A DNA stretch of 64,000 nt from CAVQFB01 sp963711675 (GTDB lineage: Bacteria > Acidobacteriota > Terriglobia > Terriglobales > Acidobacteriaceae), in NCBI GenBank assembly GCA_963711675.1, contig CAVQFB010000017.1, positions 1 through 64,000 of the forward strand, written 5' to 3'. A program made the position numbers and the translations under genes. This document shows positions 34,659 through 42,996 of the stretch, piece by piece (position 1 is the first letter of the stretch; every line of letters starts with the position of its first letter). Below the pieces are notes generated by a model. That model saw nothing but the letters and a program-made list of their open reading frames with translations, was not told the origin of the DNA and made no database searches.

Positions 34659-35189
34659 TTGGCAACTCTCTACACCATCGGCCACTCCACCCGCACACTC
34701 GAGGAGTTGATTTCGGCCCTGCAGGCACACGAAATTAAAAGGCTCGTTGACATCCGTTCGTTTCCCATGTCACGCAGGCTTCCGCATTTCAACCGGGAGT
34801 CGCTGGAACAGGCGTTGCCAAAGGTAGGCATCGAATACCACTGGCTCAAGGAACTGGGTGGAAGGCGGAAGAAGATTCGGGATGACTCTCCCAATGTCGC
34901 GTTGCGAAACCCCAGCTTCCGCAACTACGCCGACTACATGTTGACGACCGATTTCCGGCGGGGCATTTCGGCGCTGCTCGGTCTTGCCCAGGAAGAGAAA
35001 ACGGCATACATGTGCGCGGAGAGGGTTTATTTTCACTGCCATCGCATGCTGGTCTCCGATTGGCTGGTTGCCCACGGGAACGAAGTCCTGCACATCGATG
35101 CGGAAGGACCGCTCAAGGCACACAAGCTGACGGTCGAGGCCCAGTTGGTAGGAGATGATGTGATCTATAAGGGTGACCGGTTGTTCTGA
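34659..35189 (+). CDS. DUF488 domain-containing protein
   Basis: The 176-residue protein starts TLYTIGHSTRTLEELISALQ, the classic DUF488 N-terminus, then VDIRSFPMSRRLPHFNRES and YHWLKELGGRRKKIRDDSP, and later MCAERVYFHCHRMLVSDWLV with the conserved Cys/His cluster. Function is unknown. The start is probably TTG 34659. It is 24 bases from selA and may be cotranscribed. Confidence 0.85.
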   Translation: MATLYTIGHSTRTLEELISALQAHEIKRLVDIRSFPMSRRLPHFNRESLEQALPKVGIEYHWLKELGGRRKKIRDDSPNVALRNPSFRNYADYMLTTDFRRGISALLGLAQEEKTAYMCAERVYFHCHRMLVSDWLVAHGNEVLHIDAEGPLKAHKLTVEAQLVGDDVIYKGDRLF

Positions 35190-35244
35190 ACCACGCCTGG
35201 AGTTCGATGGGCAAGTGCCCACTCTCCTGTGGTAGGTTGGTCGG

Positions 35245-35622
35245 GTGATTGTCGGCACCGGCATCGATATTGCAGAAGTCCCACGCATTCGGCAGGCGAT
35301 CGAGCGCTTTGGTGACCGTTTTCTGCACCGCATTTATACCGACGGCGAGATTCGATACTGCCAATCCAAAGCAAATCGCGTGGAACGATTTGCCGCCCGG
35401 TTTGCCGCCAAGGAAGCGGCTATGAAGGCGCTGGGCACAGGATGGAACTACGGAGTGCGCTGGCGCGACATTGAAGTGGCACGCAAGCCCGGTGGCCGGC
35501 CGACCATCGTTTTTCACGGGCGAGCCGCCGAATTCGCCGCGAAGCTTGGCGCGACGAACGCGGCACTGTCGCTGACGCACACTGCAGAGCAGGCGATGGC
35601 ACAAGTAATTCTGGAAAGCTGA
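35245..35622 (+). CDS. acpS: Holo-[acyl-carrier-protein] synthase
   Basis: The 125-residue enzyme transfers phosphopantetheine from CoA to apo-ACP. Metal-binding Asp8 is in IVGTGIDIAEVPRI and the conserved Glu in RFAAKEAAMKALGTG. The start is GTG 35245. It would act on the two ACPs at 23.6-24.1 kb. It may belong to the selA-DUF488-acpS transcription group. Confidence 0.95.
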   Translation: MIVGTGIDIAEVPRIRQAIERFGDRFLHRIYTDGEIRYCQSKANRVERFAARFAAKEAAMKALGTGWNYGVRWRDIEVARKPGGRPTIVFHGRAAEFAAKLGATNAALSLTHTAEQAMAQVILES

Positions 35623-35668
35623 CTGCGGACGTTCTGGTAGACTGTCGCTTCCGGAACAAATTCCAACG

Positions 35669-38119
35669 ATGCCTGCCGTCAAGACTGCAGCGGTCCTGCC
35701 TCAAGCCCAACTTGAAAACCGTGAACGCGCGTTGCTGTTTGGAATTGGACTGAGCAGCTTTGCCACTTTGTTGCTGGAATTGGCGCTGACTCGTCTGTTC
35801 TCGGTAGTCCTGTTCTATCACTTTGCTTTTCTGTCGATTTCGATCGCATTGCTGGGCCTGGGCGCCGGCGGCGTTTTTTCCTATCTGTACAAGCAGCGCC
35901 TGGCCCGTATTGAGACGCGCCAGCTGGCTTCCACGGTGTGCCTTATCAACGGCGTGTTGGTGCTGGCGGCGCTGGAAGTTGTCATTCATGTTCCGGTATC
36001 CCTCGAGATTTCCTGGGCGAATTTTGGGAACCTCACCGTCATTTATCTTTCGGCGGCGATTCCCTTCTTCCTGACGGGCCTGATCTTCGCGGTCGTGTTC
36101 GCGCGCGAAACACACTCCATCGGTCGACTCTACGGTGCGGACCTGGCGGGCGGGGCGGTTGCCTGCCTGGCCCTTGTGCCCCTGCTCAACTGGATCGGCG
36201 GCCCGAACACAATTCTCTTCGCGGGCGTGGGCATGCTGCTCGCTAGCGCAGTATGGTCGCCGACGTCGGGCGGGCGGAAGCGCGGAGTACTTTGGAGCGC
36301 CGTCCTGCTGACGATCATCGCCGGAAATTACTACGGCACTCTGATCGACGTGGTGTACGCCAAAGGCGAACGGCGCGACAAGTCTACGGGCGTGGAGTAC
36401 GTGCGATGGAATGCAATTTCGCGTGTGGAGGTCGATGGCCATCCGGACGGATCGAAGAACATCATCATCGATGCCGACGCTGGCACGGCCGTCATGAGCG
36501 TGGACCCGCACGAATGGCGGAACACAGACTGGCAGCGGACGCTGGTCGGCGTGCTCATGGGGACGGCACCCTCAGTCGCCAACGTGCTCAGGCCGCATGG
36601 CGAGTTCGCTATCATCGGCCCGGGTGGCGGTGTGGATGTGCTGCGCGCAGTGACCAGCGGCAGCCCGAAGGTCACCGGCATTGAGATCAACCCGATCATC
36701 GTGAACCGGATCATGCGGGGTAAGTATGCGAACTACGCGCATCACCTGTATGAGATCCCGGAAGTGAACGTTCACGTGAGCGATGGCCGGTCATTCGTGC
36801 GCAACTCCGCCGACCGCTTCGACGTGCTGCAGATGACGCTGGTGGATACTTGGGCCTCGACCGCAGCCGGCGCATTCGCCTTGAGCGAGAACAACCTGTA
36901 CACGGTGGAGGCGTTCCGCGAGTACTTCGACCACCTGAAACCGGACGGCATGATTGCAATCACGCGCTGGGAGTTCAAACAGCCCCGCGAAGCTCTTCGC
37001 GTGGTTTCAGTGGCCATGGAGGCCCTGCATCGGCTAGGAGTGACGAATCCGGCCAAGCACTTCATGGTGATTTCCGAAGGAGAACTCGACGAGGATGGAA
37101 TTCCCGTCATCGTGCTGGCCAAGAAGTCCCCGTTTACGCCAGAGGAAGAAAGCATCGTACAGGCTCACCTGGCCGCACATCCGGTGCTGAACGCGCTGTT
37201 CCTGCCATCGGAAGCGGAAGCCAATCCTTATACGGCCCTGATTGGAAGCAACGATCCTTACGCGTTTGCGAAGACATATCCGTACAATGTGACGCCCGTG
37301 ACCGACAACGCTCCCTTCTTCTTCTTTACCCTGAAGACCAGCCAGATCCTGAACGAAGAGAGCCTGCAACAGGGGATCGACTGGAAGGTGAATCTGGGAG
37401 TCGCCGTGCTGGGGATGGTCCTCGTGATCTCGGTGGTCGCGGTGCTGGCATTCCTGATCATTCCCATGCTGGTGCGCGGGGGACAGCGCCCGAAGCGCGC
37501 ATTGTCGCTTTTGTATTTTGTCGCGATAGGGCTGGGCTACATTCTGGCGGAGATCGCATTCATTCAGCGATTTGTGCTGTTTCTTGGTCATCCGACCTAC
37601 GCGCTCACGGTCGTAATTTTCCTCTTGTTGCTTTCGAGTGGTGCGGGCAGCGTGGTGTCGCGCCGATGGATTTCGAATGCCGGGCAACTATGGATGCCGC
37701 TGGCGCTGATTGCAGCGGCGCTTGTTGCCTATGTTTTCGTTCTGCCCGGCCTGCTGTCTTATCTGGTAGGGCTTCCCTTTATTTTAAAATTGCTGATCAG
37801 TTTCCCGCTGCTGGCGCCGCTTGGATTTGGCATGGGCATGCCCTTCCCGACTGGACTGCGGGCTCTGGCTAGTTCTCCGGTGCCGGAATTCCCCACAGCT
37901 GAGGATAGGCGAGAAGATTCGAAAGGCGCGGCAAGCGCATCCAATGAAAACGCGGTCGAGTGGGCGTGGGCGATGAACGCAGCTTCGAGTGTGCTTGGGT
38001 CCGTGCTGGCAGTGGTGATCGCCATTCATTTCGGCATGAACGTCACTCTGGGATGCGGTGCGTTCGCGTATCTGCTGGCTCTCGGGCTTTCACGCACGCT
38101 CGAGTGCACGCCGAGCTAA
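35669..38119 (+). CDS. Membrane-integrated spermidine-synthase-like protein
   Basis: The 816-residue protein has about seven N-terminal helices (25-230), a soluble Rossmann-type spermidine-synthase-like domain (about 245-480), and a C-terminal helix block (about 575-800). The soluble part holds the glycine loop FAIIGPGGGVDVLRAVTSG followed by an acidic strand end VTGIEINPIIV. The active-site aspartate region of true spermidine synthases is diverged (MTLVDTWASTAAGAFALSEN), so the reaction is uncertain. Such proteins are common in Acidobacteria and other environmental bacteria, often annotated as SpeE-like. The ATG 35669 follows acpS by 46 bases. Confidence 0.8.
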   Translation: MPAVKTAAVLPQAQLENRERALLFGIGLSSFATLLLELALTRLFSVVLFYHFAFLSISIALLGLGAGGVFSYLYKQRLARIETRQLASTVCLINGVLVLAALEVVIHVPVSLEISWANFGNLTVIYLSAAIPFFLTGLIFAVVFARETHSIGRLYGADLAGGAVACLALVPLLNWIGGPNTILFAGVGMLLASAVWSPTSGGRKRGVLWSAVLLTIIAGNYYGTLIDVVYAKGERRDKSTGVEYVRWNAISRVEVDGHPDGSKNIIIDADAGTAVMSVDPHEWRNTDWQRTLVGVLMGTAPSVANVLRPHGEFAIIGPGGGVDVLRAVTSGSPKVTGIEINPIIVNRIMRGKYANYAHHLYEIPEVNVHVSDGRSFVRNSADRFDVLQMTLVDTWASTAAGAFALSENNLYTVEAFREYFDHLKPDGMIAITRWEFKQPREALRVVSVAMEALHRLGVTNPAKHFMVISEGELDEDGIPVIVLAKKSPFTPEEESIVQAHLAAHPVLNALFLPSEAEANPYTALIGSNDPYAFAKTYPYNVTPVTDNAPFFFFTLKTSQILNEESLQQGIDWKVNLGVAVLGMVLVISVVAVLAFLIIPMLVRGGQRPKRALSLLYFVAIGLGYILAEIAFIQRFVLFLGHPTYALTVVIFLLLLSSGAGSVVSRRWISNAGQLWMPLALIAAALVAYVFVLPGLLSYLVGLPFILKLLISFPLLAPLGFGMGMPFPTGLRALASSPVPEFPTAEDRREDSKGAASASNENAVEWAWAMNAASSVLGSVLAVVIAIHFGMNVTLGCGAFAYLLALGLSRTLECTPS

Positions 38120-38225
38120 TGGGAAGGAGCCAACGTGTCTGTTATCATGCAAGCCAACTCCTTATCTGGAAACTGCGAGGCGGAGAGCGCGATAATGGCC
38201 CTGATGGCGTCGCTCGGGAGACAAC

Positions 38226-39299
38226 TTGCCTAGCCAGAAGCAGTTGAAATGGTCGCAACTGCGGGTAGGCACGACCGTGATCTTCGCCTGCATCACGCTG
38301 GCCGTTCTGATCCTCCTGATGTCGGGTACCGCCGGGTTGTTCACTCCGAAAATAGTCCTGAAATCGTTTTTCGATAATGCCAGTGGCCTGCGTGATGGCG
38401 CTCCGGTGCGCCTCGACGGCGTAGACGTGGGAAACGTGACTGCGATCCGGGTGGTCTCGGGGAAACCTCTGACCCCAGTCGAAGTCACCATGAAGGTCAA
38501 TACGAAGTACAACTTTGAGTTGCGCAAGGATTCCCTCACTTCGCTCTCCACTGCCGGGGTGCTAGGCGAGACGTACATCGATATTGACAGTTCGACCGCG
38601 AAGGGCCCTCCGGCTCAAAACGGAGATACCCTTGCCACGCGCGACCACCCTGATTTCAATGATGTTGTGCGGTCCAGCCAGAGCACGCTGCAGAACATGG
38701 ACGCCCTGCTGAAGCGTACGGACCGCATCCTGGCGTTCGTGGAAAGCGGGCAAGGATCAATCGGAAAACTGATCTACGATCCGTCACTGTATGACAGATT
38801 CAATTCGACCATCAACGAATTCAAGGGCATCGTGGACGAGGTAAAGAACGGGCAAGGCAGCATCGGCCAGCTGATCGGCAGCGACGAAGCGTACAAGAAG
38901 GCTGTAGCTGCAGTGGACAAGCTGAACGCAATCATCGACGAACTGCAGCAGGGCAAGGGCAGCGCCGGCAAGTTCCTGAAGGATCCAACTCTCTACAACA
39001 ATGCCAACGACACCATCGCGAATGTCAAGAAGTTGACCGACGACATCAACGCCGGCAAAGGCGCAATCGGCAAGCTGGCGCGCGATCAGGAATTCGCCGA
39101 CAAACTTCAAAACACTATGAACAAAGTGTCGGCCTTGACCGATCAACTGGAAGCGGGGCAAGGCACAGCGGGAAAGCTGCTCAAGGATCCATCGCTCTAC
39201 AACAACAGCGATCAGATGCTGATGGAAACCCGGGAACTGGTTAAGTCCATTCGCGAGAACCCCAAGAAATACCTCACCTTCAAAGTGAGGATTTTCTAA
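38226..39299 (+). CDS. MlaD/MCE-family lipid-transport protein with 34-residue repeats
   Basis: The 357-residue protein has an N-terminal signal anchor (about 15-33) and one MCE domain (about 38-125, FDNASGLRDGAPVRLDGVDV, GVLGETYIDID). Then come five tandem 34-residue repeats (175-344), each opening G(Q/K)G(S/T)(I/A)GKL. MlaD proteins form rings that carry phospholipids between membranes with an MlaE permease and MlaF ATPase, and neither is adjacent here. The start is TTG 38226. The repeats are probably helical and could extend the pore (inference). Confidence 0.85.
   Translation: MPSQKQLKWSQLRVGTTVIFACITLAVLILLMSGTAGLFTPKIVLKSFFDNASGLRDGAPVRLDGVDVGNVTAIRVVSGKPLTPVEVTMKVNTKYNFELRKDSLTSLSTAGVLGETYIDIDSSTAKGPPAQNGDTLATRDHPDFNDVVRSSQSTLQNMDALLKRTDRILAFVESGQGSIGKLIYDPSLYDRFNSTINEFKGIVDEVKNGQGSIGQLIGSDEAYKKAVAAVDKLNAIIDELQQGKGSAGKFLKDPTLYNNANDTIANVKKLTDDINAGKGAIGKLARDQEFADKLQNTMNKVSALTDQLEAGQGTAGKLLKDPSLYNNSDQMLMETRELVKSIRENPKKYLTFKVRIF
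38748..39257 (+). repeat. Five in-frame 102-bp repeats inside the MlaD gene
   Basis: Residues 175-344 of the MlaD protein form five units of exactly 34 residues starting at 175, 209, 243, 277 and 311. Each has G(Q/K)G(S/A/T)xGK/Q at the start, a DPxLY or related turn near residue 11, and a helical remainder rich in Lys, Asp and Ile/Leu. The repeats have diverged at the nucleotide level, so this is an old structural repeat. Confidence 0.8.
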
Positions 39300-39338
39300 T
39301 CCGGGCGAGTCAGCGTGGCGAAATCCAGAAAAAGTGGT

Positions 39339-40256
39339 TCAGGCAACCGGCGAACTGGAAGTCGCCGCAGCCTGTTCGTGCGCGTGATAGCTGGAGCGGA
39401 CCAGCGGTCCGGATTCGACGTGGCGAAATCCAAAGCGCAGGGCCTCTTCTTTGAGATACTGGAACTCGTTGGGCGTGTAGAAACGCGCTATCGGCAAGTG
39501 GTCACGCGAAGGACGCAAGTACTGCCCAACGGTCAGAATGTCTACGGACCGCTGGCCGAGATCGCGGAACACATCCACCAGTTCTGGAATAGTCTCCCCG
39601 AGTCCCACCATCAGACCGGTCTTGGTCACCATGCCGGGTGAAACTTTCTTGGCATTCTCGAGAAGATTGAGAGTCCGTTCGTAGCGGGCTCCGGACCGGG
39701 CGACGCGGTAGAGCCGAGGAACGGTTTCCGTGTTGTGGTTCAGCACATTGGGCTGGGCTTCGAGAACGATCTTGAGAGGCTCAGCGAGTCCCTGGAAATC
39801 GGGGATCAGAACCTCAACCCGGCAGTCGGGAGTACGCTCGCGAATCAGCCGGATGGTCTCAGCGAAAATCCTGGCGCCGCCCACGTTGTCATCGTCCCGA
39901 TTCACGCTGGTGACCACGGCGTGCTTCAGGCCCAACGTGGCAACGGCTTCGGCGACTCTGCGTGGTTCGTCCCAGTCGATCGGCTCGGGACGCCCCTTCG
40001 GTACGGCGCAAAAGCCACAGCGCCGGGTGCAAATGTCCCCCAACAACATGAAAGTCGCAGTGCGATGGTTCCAGCACTCGCCGATGTTGGGACACTGCGC
40101 CGACTCGCAGACCGTATGCAGGCCCATCCCCCGCGCTAACTTCTTGAGCTGATGAAAGTTGTCGCCGACGGGCGCGCGCGCCTTCAGCCATTCGGGTTTA
40201 GGCTGCCGGATAGGAGGTCCGGTCGCAATCTGGACGAGCTGGGAGGAACCTGCCAT
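39339..40256 (-). CDS. lipA: Lipoyl synthase
   Basis: The 305-residue radical SAM enzyme inserts two sulfurs into octanoyl groups. The radical SAM cluster is CTRRCGFC (Cys76, Cys80, Cys83). The auxiliary cluster is Cys50, Cys55, Cys61 in CESAQCPNIGEC. The C-terminal RSSYHAHEQ contributes the conserved serine ligand. LNHNTETVPRLYRVARSGAR is typical. It lies 40 bases downstream of recG on the same strand. Confidence 0.97.
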   Translation of the reverse strand: MAGSSQLVQIATGPPIRQPKPEWLKARAPVGDNFHQLKKLARGMGLHTVCESAQCPNIGECWNHRTATFMLLGDICTRRCGFCAVPKGRPEPIDWDEPRRVAEAVATLGLKHAVVTSVNRDDDNVGGARIFAETIRLIRERTPDCRVEVLIPDFQGLAEPLKIVLEAQPNVLNHNTETVPRLYRVARSGARYERTLNLLENAKKVSPGMVTKTGLMVGLGETIPELVDVFRDLGQRSVDILTVGQYLRPSRDHLPIARFYTPNEFQYLKEEALRFGFRHVESGPLVRSSYHAHEQAAATSSSPVA

Positions 40257-40296
40257 CAGGAGATCTATTTTACACGGGTCGCTGAGGCAACCGTGG

Positions 40297-42564
40297 TTAC
40301 CCCACTTCTACCAATCCGTAGGTATTCTGCCAGCGCTGGCGCATGTAACGCAGAGCGCGTGTGATTTCGTCCTGAGAGATCTCAGCCGTAGGACCCGCGA
40401 CGACCGCGGCCGCCTCGCGTTTGGCGAGCTCGAGGATCTCCCGATCTCGAATGAGGTTGGCCACGCGGAAGCTGGGAATGCCGGCCTGCCGGGTGCCAAA
40501 GAATTCCCCCGGGCCCCGCAACTCCAGATCGAGCTCGGCGATCTGAAAGCCATCGTTGGTGCGGACCATGGCATCAAGGCGGCGTTCGCCTTCTTCTGAC
40601 ACCTTGCCGCCAGTCATCAGGATGCAATACGACTTGGCAGCTCCACGGCCAATCCGTCCGCGAAGCTGGTGGAGCTGAGCCAAGCCAAAGCGTTCGGCGT
40701 GCTCAACTACCATGACACTTGCGTTCGGCACGTCGACACCGACTTCGATGACTGTAGTGGAGACCAGGACGTTGATATCTCCCTTCTGGAACTCACGCAT
40801 GACCCGATCTTTCTCGGCGGGATCAAGACGGCCGTGCAACAGGCCCACATGATGGGATGGAAATATTCGCTCGCGCATCAGCCGGAACATCTTGATGGCG
40901 GCTTTTAGCTCGTTCTCTTCGCTCTCTTCAATCACCGGATAAACGATGTAGGCCTGATGCCCTGCGGTGAGCTGTTTCCGGACAAAGTCCCAGACTTCAT
41001 CGGAGCGCTCGTCAGGAACACGGCGGGTAGCGATCGGAGTGCGGCCAGGCGGCATCTCGTCGAGCACGCTGATGTCGAGGTCCCCGTAAAGAGTAAGCGC
41101 CAGCGTGCGGGGGATTGGGGTTGCGGTCATGACCAGAACATCCGGCTCAGGAGGCTCGGGCCTCTGTGCAGACGAATTCGGAGGGGCAGCTAACGACGAT
41201 GGGGCTTTTCCGTTGGCTGGACGGGACGTCACCTGCAAGGAGCCAGACACATCAGCGCCCGAGTCGTCCACACTCTCGACGCTCTTCTTCATCAGCTTGA
41301 GGCGCTGCATCACGCCAAAGCGATGCTGCTCGTCGACGATCACCAGGCCCAGTTTGGCAAATTCCACCTTCTCTTCGATGAGAGCGTGGGTGCCGATCAC
41401 CAGCTGCGCATTGCCCTGCGCGATGTGGCGGCGGATCTCCCGCTTTCGGTCCTGCTCCAGAGAGCCAGTCAACAGAACGATGCGGTAGCCGGTCGGCTCA
41501 AGAATGCGGCGCGCGGAAAAATAATGCTGCTGGGCCAGGATTTCGGTCGGCGCCATAAGGGCGACTTGATACCCGTTCTCGATGGCAATGATGGCGGCTT
41601 CGAACGCTACGATGGTCTTGCCGGAACCGACATCGCCCTGAAGCAGGCGGCGCATGGGGAAGGGCTTCTCCATGTCCGTGGCAATTTCCTTGAGCACTCT
41701 TTTTTGCGCGGCGGTGGGGTGGAAGGGCAAAATTTTCTTGATTGCCACGCGCACCTCATCATTCAAATGGAAGGAGATGCCGGTCTGGGCTTTCTGCTGG
41801 CGGCGCTTCAGCTCGAGGCCAAGCTCCACGAAGAACAATTCCTCAAAGATGAGCCTCAAGTGGGCCGGCGTGCGGGAAGACTGCAAGTTCTGTAGACTCT
41901 CGCCCGGATCGGGCCAGTGGACCTCGTTCAGGGCCTTACGCGGTGCGATGAGGCCAGTACGATTGCGAACCGAGGCTGGTATCGGGTCAGGGAGATCGGG
42001 CGTAAGGTTGTCCAGTGTAGTGCGGATGATGCGGCGAAACCAGCGCGATGTAAGCTTCCCCTGCCCTGCCGATTCGTATATGGGGACGATGCGGCCAATC
42101 TCTAGGGAACTGGCTAGCTTCTGCTCCGCGGCACCGGTCGGGCCTTCATCGGGCCCGTCGTCAAGAACCTCAAATTGAGGTTGAACAATCTGCATTTCCC
42201 CGTTGCGATCGACGTCCACCTTGCCGTAGAGGGCCACCATTTGCCCGGGCTTGAATCGGTCTTTCAGGTAAGTCCCGTTGAACCACATGCATCTCAACCT
42301 GACTCTTCCCTGGCCTGCCGTCATCTGGAAGATTGGCATGCGGCGCGTGCGAAATAGTCCGGAAGTGCGGACCTCCGCGATGACCGTGGCCATCTCGCCG
42401 GGACGGAGTTCGGCGATCCCGCGCGGATTCAGCCGGTCTTCGTAGCGAAATGGCAGGTAGTGGAGGAGATCGTCGACGGTGGAGATGCCCTTGGCGGCCA
42501 AAATTTCGGATAGTCTGGGGCCGACTCCCTTTACAAACTGGACGGAGGTGGAGAGCTCAAGCAT
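40297..42564 (-). CDS. recG: ATP-dependent DNA helicase RecG
   Basis: The 755-residue helicase remodels replication forks and recombination intermediates. The N-terminal wedge/OB domain (about 1-220) is followed by the helicase core with Walker A GDVGSGKTIVAFEAAII, Walker B VIVDEQHRFGVMQR, DVLVMTATPIPRTLALTLYG, and motif VI QLHQLRGRIGRGAAKSYC. A non-conserved insert of about 40 residues (SVESVDDSGADVSGSLQV onward) follows the Walker B motif. It ends 40 bases before lipA. Confidence 0.97.
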   Translation of the reverse strand: MLELSTSVQFVKGVGPRLSEILAAKGISTVDDLLHYLPFRYEDRLNPRGIAELRPGEMATVIAEVRTSGLFRTRRMPIFQMTAGQGRVRLRCMWFNGTYLKDRFKPGQMVALYGKVDVDRNGEMQIVQPQFEVLDDGPDEGPTGAAEQKLASSLEIGRIVPIYESAGQGKLTSRWFRRIIRTTLDNLTPDLPDPIPASVRNRTGLIAPRKALNEVHWPDPGESLQNLQSSRTPAHLRLIFEELFFVELGLELKRRQQKAQTGISFHLNDEVRVAIKKILPFHPTAAQKRVLKEIATDMEKPFPMRRLLQGDVGSGKTIVAFEAAIIAIENGYQVALMAPTEILAQQHYFSARRILEPTGYRIVLLTGSLEQDRKREIRRHIAQGNAQLVIGTHALIEEKVEFAKLGLVIVDEQHRFGVMQRLKLMKKSVESVDDSGADVSGSLQVTSRPANGKAPSSLAAPPNSSAQRPEPPEPDVLVMTATPIPRTLALTLYGDLDISVLDEMPPGRTPIATRRVPDERSDEVWDFVRKQLTAGHQAYIVYPVIEESEENELKAAIKMFRLMRERIFPSHHVGLLHGRLDPAEKDRVMREFQKGDINVLVSTTVIEVGVDVPNASVMVVEHAERFGLAQLHQLRGRIGRGAAKSYCILMTGGKVSEEGERRLDAMVRTNDGFQIAELDLELRGPGEFFGTRQAGIPSFRVANLIRDREILELAKREAAAVVAGPTAEISQDEITRALRYMRQRWQNTYGLVEVG

Positions 42565-42672
42565 CTGGAAAAAGAATGGTAGCAGGAGTAGCGAGCGAGA
42601 GAATCATGCCAGCGGAGGAAGTCGGTAGGTCTTTCTCTTCGTAGGAGATACCTTTCCTGTCCCGGAGTTGAG

Positions 42673-42891
42673 GTGTCAACGAAAAGAAATTTCGTACAAG
42701 CTCTGATTGCGGTCATCGCTGGGAATGCGGCGTATTTCTGGCTGATGCCGCATCTCCCGCCTGCGGCGCAGCACCGGGTCTTCCACCGGGACTGGGGCCT
42801 GGCCGTGGACTTCTGGTTCTGCCTTGTGGCGCTGGGAATCGTGAAGATGGCGGTCGGATGGTGGGAACGCCGGAGCGGTCGCAACCGGTAG
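42673..42891 (+). CDS. Hypothetical small membrane protein
   Basis: The 72-residue protein from GTG 42673 has a hydrophobic N-terminal helix (about 8-25) and a second at about 44-62 (AVDFWFCLVALGIVKMAVGW). GGAGTTGAGG lies just upstream. No family is recognised. It sits divergent to recG and 105 bases before the diguanylate cyclase. Confidence 0.5.
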   Translation: MSTKRNFVQALIAVIAGNAAYFWLMPHLPPAAQHRVFHRDWGLAVDFWFCLVALGIVKMAVGWWERRSGRNR

Positions 42892-42996
42892 AGTCTTCCC
42901 TGGCCGGTCTGGCAGAAGGTCAGCGGCGGGCAGGACTTGGTTACTTTCGGAACCTAATACGCGGGTTCTAATGGGATTAAAATCTGGCAGACCAAA

